Shown here in pieces: positions 30,956-40,469 of a stretch of 64,000 bases of DNA; the first letter of the stretch is position 1; every line of letters starts with the position of its first letter. The position numbers were made by a program, and so were the translations under genes. The stretch comes from Henckelia pumila (Eukaryota; Streptophyta; Magnoliopsida; Lamiales; Gesneriaceae). The stretch is taken from the NCBI RefSeq assembly GCF_033568475.1, contig NW_027331831.1, forward strand, positions 5,332,001-5,396,000, read 5' to 3'. The notes under the pieces were generated by a model that saw nothing but the letters and a program-made list of their open reading frames with translations, was not told the origin of the DNA and searched no databases.

Positions 30956-32892
30956 ATGGAGATACCTTATTCAGAAACTGCTCAACGCCCTCCAATCTTG
31001 GATGGATCCAACTATGCTATTGGAAAGTTAGGATGCGTGTCTACATCAAATTGATTGATGAAAAGGCATGGCAGCGTGTGTTACAAGGCTAGAATCCACC
31101 AAGGAGAACTGATGGAGAAGGAGATTTTCTCCTCAAACCAGAAACATAATGGAATGCCGATGAAACTGCTGCTTCGAATATGAATAACAAAGCTCTTAAT
31201 GCTATATTTACTTCTCTTGATTCTAATATGTTTTCACTGGTCACTAACTATGTATGTGCTAAACAGGCTTGGGAAAAACTTCAAATGTACTTTGAAGGAT
31301 CAGATAGTGTGCGTCGAACCAAAAGAAAGATTCTCACTACTCAGTTTGAAAATCTGAGAATGGAAGAAAGTGAGACAATCGATTATTATGAACGACGTTT
31401 GAGGAAGATAGGGAATGAGGCAATTGATCTTGGTGATGCTATTTCTAACGAACGTTTAGTGAGCAAAGTGTTGAGATCACTGCCAGAAAGATTTCAAATG
31501 AAAATTTGTGTCATTGATGAATCAAAAGACACATCAATTCTGGGATTGGATGAATTGATGAGTTCACTTCGAACATATGAGTTAGAGATGAATTTTGAAA
31601 AAAAGGACAAAGGTAAGTCTATTGCACTTCAAGTTTCTAATGACTCATACAATGATTTTGTTGATCTGACACAGGGAGTCAACGAGTCTGACTTAGGAGA
31701 TGATTCAATCGTCTTTCTTGCCAAACAATTTGGTAACTACTTGAAGAGAATGAGAGATTTTAAGAAACCTGGTCAGAAACCTAAAGTTTTGAATGCTCCT
31801 ACTGTTGGAAAACCATTGAGGATTTGCGGACCAGAACAGAATACCATTCATTCAAAGAGTCAAAATCACTTTCAGAAAGAAGGAAAAACACTAAATATCT
31901 CAAAGAATTTTGAGTCTATGAAGTGTCATGAGTGCACAGGCTTTGGTCACTTTGCTAATGAGTGTCCAACAAGACTTCTCAAAGGAATGTGTGCTTCCCT
32001 AAGTGATGATGAAGATGAGGAAGGAACAGAACAAGGAGAAGAAGAGACTCACAATGCCCTTTCAGTTTTGGTGATGCAGAAGAAACACAGTGCTTTCACA
32101 GGTGTCACAACACTTGGTCACAACACTGACCAAAAAGTACTTTGTCTGAATGCATCTGTTTTTGGAGACTCAAATCAGGAAGCTGGTGAAATAGAACTTT
32201 CTTGGGATAATGCTCAGAAGATGTATGAAGAATTGTATAATGACTGGATATTAAGGAACAAGACAAATTCCGCTTTAACAAAGGAGAACAGTGAACTGAA
32301 AGCTTCAGTGGCTAGACTTGAAGTTGTTCTGAGCAAGAAGGATTTAGAACTAGGCAAGGTCAAAGAAGAGCTTGGAAGAGCCAATGCAACTCTCGCAAAG
32401 TATAATTCAAGCAAGACCAAGTTGGATTCAATTCTGATGATGGGCAAAGATGATAGAGCTGGTCTAGGATTTCATAATAGCAAGTTTGAAGTTGGGGAGT
32501 CGTCACAAACTATTTTTGCCAAAGAGAACAGTAACTCTGCTAGTGTTCCAATTGCAATTCCAAAGGAAAAACCAATTTCATTGAAGACACAAGCTCCTAT
32601 TCAAAGGAAAAAACAAAGGAAGCGTAGGTTTGTTTGTCATTACTGTAACAAACAAGGTCACATCAAGCCTTACTGTTTCAAACTCAGGTATGACTATATG
32701 TACTGGAATTCCAGGCAAGAACTGTCATCAGTATTGCCAACACTGAACCAGAACACTGCCAGGAGGAAAAATACTGAGAAAAAGGTTTGGGTACCAAAAG
32801 CTAAATCCAGTTGTAATGTTGTTTATACTTCCTTAAAAACTAATGTTGCAGGTCATTGGTACTTTGACAGTGGCAGTTCACACCACATGACA
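30956..32892 (+). pseudogene. E2 Gag and protease start
   Basis: The ATG at 30956 opens MEIPYSETAQRPPILDGSNY, the Copia Gag N-terminus. A one-base loss near 31015 and two stops (TAG about 31090, TAA about 31147) precede a long clean frame from 31180. That frame has ALNAIFTSLD, DSVRRTKRKILTTQFENL, SKVLRSLPERFQMKI, a zinc knuckle CHECTGFGHFANEC, an acidic stretch and a coiled coil (SELKASVARLEVVLSKKDLEL). A second knuckle CHYCNKQGHIKPYC follows. The frame ends in the protease motif FDSGSSHHMT, where TGA (32893-32895) stops it at a place that is normally sense. Two separate knuckles about 240 residues apart are typical of this group, not a sign of damage. Confidence 0.88.
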
Positions 32893-33756
32893 TGATTGAA
32901 GAAGTATCTTTCTGACTATGTTGAACAGGATAAAGGAAAAGTGACTTATGGAGGAGGAGCCAATGGAAAGATTGTTGGAAAAGACACTTTGAATGTAGAA
33001 GGACTGCCTAAGCTTCATAATGTTCTACATGTTGAAGGATTAAATGTTAATCTTATTAGCATTAGCCAACTCTGTGAAGATGATCTTTATGTTAAATTTG
33101 ATAAGAATTTATGTCAAGTTTTTGATAAAAGTAATTCGTGTGTTTTGACAGGGTCTAGATCATCGGACAACTTTTATCAACTTAGAGAGGAACTTGCTTG
33201 CAAATTCACCAAGGTTGATGATTTGAATTTATGGCATCAAAAGTTGGGACATGCCAACTTCAAAGCATTGAAGAAACTGAGCCAGTATGATGCTGTACGG
33301 GGAATGCCAAATCTAACTTCTGGAGTTCCATATGTGTGTGAAGACTGTCAAAAAGATCTGAAGGGGAAAACAATTGAAGACAATATTGATGATCTGCTAG
33401 ATACTGTCTCTTCACAGACTGATTCCAGTGTTGTCAATAGTGTTGTCCCTCCTGAAAAATCACCCAGCACAACACTGAGTCCAATACTGAATATGAATGA
33501 AAAGAGTACAGAAGAGCAGGATGATTTTGAAGATGAAATACGAGATGCTGGACATGATGTACCTAGCAAGATTCAGAAAAACCATCCTACTTCACAAATC
33601 ATAGGAGATGCACAAGGAAGGATACAGACCCGAAGAAAGGAAAAAGTTGATTATCGAAAGATGAGTGGGTTAGTGTGCATGACTTCCGCATACTCTCAGG
33701 TAAGACATTTTTGCTTTGTGTCTAGTATTGAACCAAAAATGTTGGTGAGGCTTTAA
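32893..33756 (+). pseudogene. E2 protease remainder, integrase zinc-binding part and linker; catalytic core deleted
   Basis: After the TGA the same frame continues (KVTYGGGANGKIVGKD, LISISQLCED). It then gives the GAG-pre-integrase HHCC region (LWHQKLGHANFKAL ... YVCEDC). Directly after the last Cys pair the frame jumps to KDLKGKTIEDN and the linker found before RT (HPTSQIIGDAQGRIQTR). The roughly 300-residue integrase DDE core, which should lie between, is absent. The frame ends at 33756, and a frame change near 33738 leads into RT. Transposition would need integrase from another element. Confidence 0.85.
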
Positions 33757-35276
33757 AAGATGAGTTTTGGGTCAATGCTATGCATGATGAACTTGAACAA
33801 TTTGTTAGAAATGATGTGTGGATCTTAGTTCCTCCACCTGATCATAGTAATATCATTGGAACAAATTGGATTTTTAAGAACAAAACTGATGAATCAGGAA
33901 ATATTGTGAGGAATAAGGCGAGGTTGGTAGCTCAAGGGTATACACAAGTTGAGGGGGTGGACTTTGATGAAACCTTCGCTCCTGTAGCCCGAATAGAATC
34001 TGTTAGATTATTGTTGGCTATTGCATGTCACATGAAAATGAAACTTTTTCAAATGGATGTAAAAAGCGCATTTTTGAATGGAATTTTGAGTGAAGAAGTT
34101 TATGTAAGACAGCCTAAGGGATTCGAAGATCCACATCATCTTGATCATGTTTATAAATTGAAGAAGGCCTTATATGGATTGAAACAAGCACATCGTGCTT
34201 GGTATGGAAGGCTCACGGAGTATTTGCTTGACATTGGATTCAAAAGAGGTAAGGTAGATAAAATACTTTTTGTTCAAAAAGTACAAGGTAACATTCTTAT
34301 CTGTCAAATCTATGTTGATGACATAATTTTTTGTGCTTCATCTCAAAAACTTGTAAATGATTTTGTTGAAAGCATGACTGGTACCTTTGAAATGAGCATG
34401 GTAGGTGAGTTGAATTACTTTCTAGGATTACAAGTGAAACAAATGAGTGATGGAATCTTCTTGTGTCAAAGCAAATATGCTAGAAACTTGATAAAGAGGT
34501 TTTGTACTGATCATGTTCGACATATGAAAACACCAATGGGAACTAATGAAAAACTGTGCAAAGACAGTGTTGCTGACAGTATTGACAACACTCTGTATAG
34601 AAGCATAATTGGTAGTTTACTGTATTTAAGTGCAAGTAGTTTACTGTATTTAAGTGCAAGTCGACCTGATATTAAGTTCAGTGTGTGTTTGTGTGCCCGA
34701 TATCAATCTGATCCTAAAGTCACACATATGAAAGCTGTAAAAAGAATTTTGAAGTATGTTGCAGGTACTTTAGACTTGGGGTTATGGTACACTAAGGAAA
34801 CCAATACAAATTTGGTAGGTTATAGTGATGCTGATTGGGCAGGAGATGTTGATGAGAGGAAAAGCACCACGGGTGGTTGTTTTTATTTGGGTAACAACTT
34901 GGTTTCATGGTATAGTAGGAAGCAGAACTGTGTGTCCCTTTCTACTGCTGAATCCGAATATGTGGCAGTGGGAAGTTGTTGTTCTCAATTAATTTGGATG
35001 AATCAAATGCTACAAGACTATGGTCTTAAAAGTAAAACACCAATTGTGTACTGTGACAACTCAAGTGCTATAGATATATCAAAAAATCCAGTACAACAAT
35101 CTCGAACTAAACACATTGACATAAGACATCACTTTATTCGAGATTTAGTTGAGAAGGACATGATCCATATGGAGTTTGTCGGGACCAATAACCAACTGGC
35201 CGATATTTTTACAAAAGCATTAAACTTCAAGAGATTTTCCAGTCTTAGAAAATCTCTCAACATGTGTTCTTTATAA
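33739..35276 (+). pseudogene. E2 reverse transcriptase-RNase H
   Basis: An open frame with the full Copia RT order: WILVPPPDHSNIIGTNWIFK, ARLVAQGYTQVEGVDFDETF, FQMDVKSAFLNGILSEEVYV, KALYGLKQAHRAWYG, catalytic YVDDIIFCAS (about 34310-34340), YFLGLQVKQ. RNase H follows (YSDADWAGD, LSTAESEYVA, YCDNSSAIDISKN), then LADIFTKALNFKRFSSLRKSL. A 24-bp direct duplication (34614-34637 and 34638-34661) adds eight residues. The nested palindrome at 34566-34592 is translated as DSVADSIDNT. The catalytic residues look intact, but the N-terminal connection to integrase is out of frame. Confidence 0.92.
34566..34592. repeat. Palindrome copy inside E2 RT coding sequence
   Basis: AGTGTTG...ACAACACT arms around CTGACAGTATTG. 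The E1 copy is at 11327-11355 in the same codons. It forms the loop just before the LYRSxIGSLLYL motif. Confidence 0.75.
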
Positions 35277-35284
35277 GCACTCAC

Positions 35285-35326
35285 GGTTGTTGTCCTTAAG
35301 TGTTGCCAACACTGACGGACAACACC
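35285..35326. repeat. Best-formed nested palindrome, just after E2 pol
   Basis: The core AGTGTTGCCAACACT (35299-35313) is perfect around CC apart from the centre. Outer arms GTTGTCC (35289-35295) and GGACAAC (35317-35323) pair perfectly. It begins 9 bp after the pol stop codon. Confidence 0.92.
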
Positions 35327-36303
35327 AAACATGCATGAGCATTTTTAGGACTTTAGGCATACTGCATATTCATATTGTTCTATGTTTTGCACTGTTTGAT
35401 AATACTGACTGACACTTTGTAGTTCTTCTGTCAAAGTTATTTTCAGAACACACTTGCCATGAAAATATGCTTTAAACCACGAAGTAGTTGAGGGATGTTC
35501 GTGTATTTCATGATCTTGTCCCATGTGAAAAGTGATTTTAAAAATTAAAAAGCATGGTTTGATAAAATTTCAGTGACCAATGTCTTGAAGATCAAACTAA
35601 AATCGGAAGAAAATTGGAAAAAGCTACCTAAGAGAGTCCAATGAAGACCGTTCTTTTAGTGTGCAGGCTACCACTTCTGAATCAATATAAGAAGAAGAAA
35701 AACATGCTCTGGAAGTGTGACAAATTCAAAAGTATTTTGAAGACTACAGTGTTGTTGGGAAGTGTTGCCAATACTGGTGCTTAACACGTGCTGCACACAC
35801 TTTGCATGCATCATTTTTGATCTAATCTCATTACATTCTGTTTTAGACATAAATTAGGTCATGCATTTTGCATTTATTGTGATCATATCGTGCTCAGGGT
35901 TAACAGTTCAAAGACGAACAAAAATTGGAAAAATTGTCCAACTTGCTGAAAATTGAATTGATTGAGATTGAATATGTTTCAGTGGAGTTAAACTCGATGT
36001 GGAGTTATTTATTTTTGGAGAATATTGATATATTCTTAAGTAAGAGTTTCAGGGTATCCTTAATTAATCAAATTTAATTTCCTTAATTAGAGGGATTTTT
36101 TTTACCCGTTGGAGATTTGTTACCGTTAGGGGGAGATTTCTAGTCTGATATGATAGATAAGGGTTTTTGATTTTTTTTTACCGTTTGAACCCCTTATCCC
36201 TATATATTTCTAAGCACTGTAGAAATTGATCTTATCATCTTCAACCTTTTCTAACTCTCTCTGCAAAAATTCTCTGAAACCCTTAATTTCTATATTGTTT
36301 ATA
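35327..36303 (+). other. E2 spacer between pol and the third ORF
   Basis: No ORF is seen. One nested palindrome lies at 35748-35787 (core AGTGTTGCCAATACT, 35761-35775). A TATATATTTC stretch near 36200 and a CT-rich leader before the ATG at 36304 could form a promoter for the third ORF (weak). Confidence 0.5.
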
Positions 36304-38189
36304 ATGGCAGGCAAAGCTTTCGATTCGCATGATATACGATCGGAGATGGGTTATCAAGAGGAAGACAAGCCTTCGGAGCTATCTTCTGATCTTATTCTCT
36401 CGATTGTACCTGTTGTCATTCAACCTACACCGTTGGCAGAAATTACTCCAGGAGAACCCGGGAACGAAATCGACCTTGAGAATCCTCCTGATTTCTCAGT
36501 GTTGAATCGTGTGTTCCCAACACAACCAATAACGAGAAGGTCAAAGCGCCAAGCGGGCTTTAACCTCGATTTTACTACCAATAAGAGATTTCGTGGTAAG
36601 GGTGAGACTTCACGTCCTATTTTGGATGATCCAGATTTCTCATCTGGAGATGATTCTGCGGATCAAAATTTTGAGGTATTTGCTAGGACAAAATCCTCTG
36701 TTGCTGAAAAGACCAAATCAAAGAAAGGAGTTTCATCTAGTGGTGATGATTCTTCTGTTGGAATTTCTACTGATGTGGCTTCTACTGAGAAAGAGCCATC
36801 TAGTGTTGCTGTTGTTGATGATACCACAAAGACAACCACAGAGACTCCACTGTCTACTGATGAGGAAATTTCACTGGCCTCTTTCATGGCGAATATTCGA
36901 AAAACCAAGGCTAAACCAGTTGCACCTTCACAAGTTCCATCTGATGATGATGAACTAGATGCTGAAATGATGCAAGAGTTTGAGAATAACCGGCCCCAGA
37001 AGTCTGATAGTTCATCTTTTTCGAGTTCTGAGGAAGAAGACTATGAGGATGCGGCTTCTGATGGTTCTGGAAGTTCTGAGAAACAAGCTGCTGATGACAG
37101 TGTTGCCAACACTGATGACAACACTGCTGCTGAATCTGACTCTGATATTGATCCTGCTAAGACATACAATATTCAGTTTTATTCAAAGGAATCTACTGAT
37201 GAATGGGAAGCTCTGTCTGGAAAAAACTGTTTGGAAGAAAGAAATATTGATGAGTGTCCTTCGAAAAGCAGAACTTGGTGACTTTCTTGAAACAGCAGAA
37301 GTTATATTCTACTGTCACCACTGCCGGACCATTTTCAAGAAGAGCTGTGTTAGAATTTTACTGCAATCTGAACATGAAGAATGAAGATGAAGAATCATTT
37401 AAGTTTGGAAGAGTGTACATCCGAGGAAAGGTGTATGATTTTACTCCTGTTTTGATCAATAAGCACTATAATACTCCTGACATCGATGACGATGCAGTTA
37501 CTGAGGATATTGATCAAGTCACTAAGGTGAACACTGGAGGGATGGTTCAAAAATTTCCACTGCACCCAGATAGGTTGTCAGCTGCAAAGCTTACTTCTTT
37601 CTTTTCTGTGCTTCACAAAATTGCGATCAGGAATTGGACGCCATCTACCAATACAACAGTGGTAACTAAGCCACAAGCCCTTGCGCTGTTTTCCATTGGT
37701 ACTCAAGCTCCTTTGGACTTTGGTAATTTGGTGTTTGAAAATATTATGACCTTTCGAGAAGGTGGTTGGAAAGCAACTAAGTTTTCGTTTCCTTCATTGA
37801 TCTATGGTATGCTGGAATCTCAAGGCTTCACGAAAGAGGATGATGAAGAATTGATTGGAGGAGATGAGCTTATCAAGATCGCATCTAGTTTGCTGAAAGG
37901 AAATAGGATGATTGATCTACCATGGACTGGTGATGTACCCAGTGTCGCCAACACTAAGTCTGTTCCACCTATGACTATTCACAACAATGTTGTAATTATG
38001 TTGAATTCTACTGCAATTCGTGATCAAATTACTCAATCTGAACTGAAAATTGCACAAGCCAAAGCTGATCTGGAGTACTATGAAGCCTTAATAGCTGAGT
38101 ACAGGACTAAACTTGGACTACCAGGGCCCTCTGGACAAAAAGGGGAAGTAGAATCAAGTGCTGAGCAAGATGAAGAGGCAGATGATTAG
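36304..38189 (+). pseudogene. E2 third ORF: envelope-like protein, one frame change
   Basis: ATG 36304 (MAGKAFDSHD). The N-terminal half has ITPGEPGNEIDLENPPDF, RRSKRQAGFNLDFTTNKRF, and an acidic serine-rich stretch. A shift by -1 is needed between 37248 and 37279. The C-terminal half then follows: YSTVTTAGPFSRRAVLEFYC, GRVYIRGKVYDFTPVLINKH, AAKLTSFFSVLHKIA, LLKGNRMIDLPWTGD, ending ITQSELKIAQAKADLEYYEA and an acidic tail. It is alignable throughout with 9585-7670. The REFYCNL...RG.V..F.P..IN pattern is the conserved block of plant envelope-like/transposon proteins. No clear membrane span is seen. Palindromes at 36498-36527, 37099-37113 and 37941-37955 are in frame; the last two read SVANT. 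Confidence 0.82.
37099..37128. repeat. In-frame palindrome encoding SVANTDDNT
   Basis: The core AGTGTTGCCAACACT (37099-37113) is followed by GATGACAACACTG. The E1 copy at 8744-8786 is at the same protein position. Confidence 0.88.
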
Positions 38190-38332
38190 ATGTGGTTGAT
38201 CATAATTGGTTTTAGGATTTTTTTTTTTATCTTATTTTGATCTGAGTTAGTAATATATTTCTGAGTTGATTAGGTTGTGCTCCTTATTACTCTCTGATAT
38301 GATATTAAACTATTTACTACTCTGATCTAGTA

Positions 38333-38373
38333 AGTGTTGAGAGTTGGTGTTGCCAACACGACCGCACAACACT
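38333..38373. repeat. Nested palindrome between the E2 third ORF and 3' LTR
   Basis: The core GTGTTGCCAACAC (38347-38359) has outer arms AGTGTTG and CAACACT. It matches E1 7466-7508. Confidence 0.88.
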
Positions 38374-38461
38374 GTGTTCTGAGATGATTAAATTCAGGGG
38401 GAGCTTTAGTTGCATAAGATAGGGGGAGTTATTTGCACTTATGTGTGTTTTGTCCAGAAAG

Positions 38462-38477
38462 GCAAAAAGGGGAAGTT
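38462..38477 (+). promoter_or_regulatory. E2 polypurine tract
   Basis: GCAAAAAGGGGAAGTT abuts the 3' LTR start at 38478. The tract is nearly the same as in E1. Confidence 0.85.
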
Positions 38478-39211
38478 TGAAAGAACATGTTGTGCACATG
38501 TCTTTTAAATTATTTCCTTATTGCATTCAATTTCTATATTTATAGTTTTGCCTTTCTTAGAACAAGTTTTAAAATTGGTAATATCAGTTATATCTTGATT
38601 CGAAATATTTGATTCTGATGATATATTGTTTCCATGCTTTGTAGGTTCTTATTTATGGAAATATATTGAAGATCTATTTATAGAAGTGCTTGGACCGAGA
38701 GAGACGACAACAACGAGATAGAGAGATCAAGAGAGTGAAACATAGAGAGCAAAATGCATAGAGAAAGTACTGCAGAAATTCTAGATTATTGAAGTTCGAT
38801 CATTGAAGAATTTCTGAAGAGATACTACTGCTACGTTGTATTGCCGAGTAGTGTTGGAAACACTGAAGAACACACGAGTGAAGTGTTGTTCAAAAAGTGT
38901 TTCTTTGGTTTTCATTTTTCGGTTTAGAACTTCCTATTGATTTATTATTCTAGTTTTTACTAGTTTTTAGAAAGTCTTTTATTAGTTGGTTTTTGTAAAC
39001 TGATTTGATTTTCTAGTGATTATTTCGCCATGAGGCATCGTACAAGTACTTAGTACTTGTGCATAATTATTTTTGTGTTATTTACTTTTACTGTTAGTTA
39101 ATTATTCTGCTGCATAGTGTTATCGTGAAGTGTTGACAACACTGAAAGATAACACAAACTTGAATATTTATTTCTGATATTTCTGTGATTTCAGACTGTC
39201 CAAACCTTACA
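38478..39211 (+). repeat. E2 3' LTR (734 bp)
   Basis: Lacks about 49 bp present at 30612-30660 of the 5' LTR. It carries palindromes at about 38835-38876 (core 38850-38864) and 39117-39155. The TSD CTATA follows. Confidence 0.93.
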
Positions 39212-39216
39212 CTATA

Positions 39217-40202
39217 AACTATAACAATTGTTTTATATCGATGATTTTACAATTAACAAATGATTTTACAAACTAACAACACAAAATTGATATTTTGGAT
39301 CGATAATGAAATTATTGCGACTATTAATACAAAGAAATATCTTCAACATTTTTTTAAAAAAAAGGCATCCAACAAAATAATCAAACAATAAAAATATGAA
39401 AATGCAAATGATTGATGAGAACATCACAATAATTTTTATTGAAGATAATGAGAATATTTTTTGTTCCACAAAGAAGAAAAGACGGATGACAAAGTAAAAA
39501 GATCGTGAAAGAGATTAAAGTCCAAAATGTAAAGGAATAAACATTTGACAAAATAATTTAATTTAGTATTTAGAACTTATTATATATATTATATGTTTAT
39601 TTTTCATAAATCAATAGTGGTAAAATAAGTTGTTGATACTTTATTCTTCTCTTTAAATTATTTTAATAACACTATTATGATATCAATTCTATTTTCCAAT
39701 CTCTAATTTATAAAAATTTATAATATTGATCACTAATATATTTTTCAAAAATTATAAATTAATTTAGATTCGCAACGCATAAAAACTTTGAACAAAAATT
39801 ATTTGCACACATTTTATAATATATATCATACATATTATATTATATTGAATTTACATTATTAATTTTTTTCAAATAAATATATTCTCAACTTATTTTTTTT
39901 AACAACTCTTATCGATAATGAAAAAATGTACCCACATAAATCGCACGTGTCTATTCCTAATTTATGTAAAATCAGGTAACAATTTCTCCTATTTCCTTCT
40001 CTGGAATCTTCGTCCGCGCATATGGAACAACCAAAAAATAAATATATTTTTTCCTAAATGTAACTACTTATTGCTGATAAGACTGTTCAATATTATGCAA
40101 ATTAATAAGCTATCAATTGGCAACAACATGATAGCAAACACCGCTAGAAATTTATGAAGATATACTATCTGTGAATTTTATTACTTTTTTAGAAAGGTAA
40201 AG
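39217..40202. other. Intergenic, very AT-rich
   Basis: No gene, RNA or element recognised. Confidence 0.5.
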
Positions 40203-40463
40203 TTAATTTATTAACACAATCATAGGTCTTTCGATACAAACTTTACCAACCATGGAGGAAAATTTCCCTCTTTCCAAAAAAAAAAGGAGAGAAAAAAAAG
40301 TAGCAAAAGATGCAAGACAATGAGCTACTCTAATTAGTAGATCTCCGAACATGACATGATGTAAAGAAGTGTGTGGTTTTTGATTCAGTAAGTTCCTGAC
40401 TTCTTCCACCTTCCAACTCGTAGTACTAAAATCTTTCTCTGAGCCAGTGGCTGCTTGCACCAC
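40203..40463 (-). pseudogene. RNase H-like (RVT_3) fragment, probably from a LINE
   Basis: The minus-strand frame reads VVQAATGSEKDF, VEEVRNLLNQKPHTSLHHV, then RVAHCLASFAT, and ends RPMIVLIN. This is the pattern of the plant RNase H domain found at LINE C-termini and in domesticated copies: an acidic-helix segment, a strand ending H-V, then the A-H-x-L-A helix. The H-V is followed by MFGDLL where R-R-x-x-N is usual. A stop lies directly upstream and no RT motifs are nearby. It is a remnant. Confidence 0.5.
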
Positions 40464-40469
40464 TAAGAG

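Larger units (their letters stand above)
30109..39211 (+). mobile_element. E2: Sirevirus-like Ty1/Copia element, perfect TSD CTATA
   Basis: LTRs 30109-30885 and 38478-39211 both run TGAAAGAACATG...CCTTACA and are flanked by CTATA (30104-30108 and 39212-39216). The order is LTR, primer site, gag, protease start, remnant of integrase N-terminus, RT-RNase H, envelope-like ORF, polypurine tract, LTR. The LTRs differ by roughly 2 percent by eye plus one 49-bp indel, so it is younger than E1. The integrase catalytic core is deleted, and several stops or frame changes break the ORFs. The third ORF after pol and the layout match Sireviruses. Confidence 0.93.
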
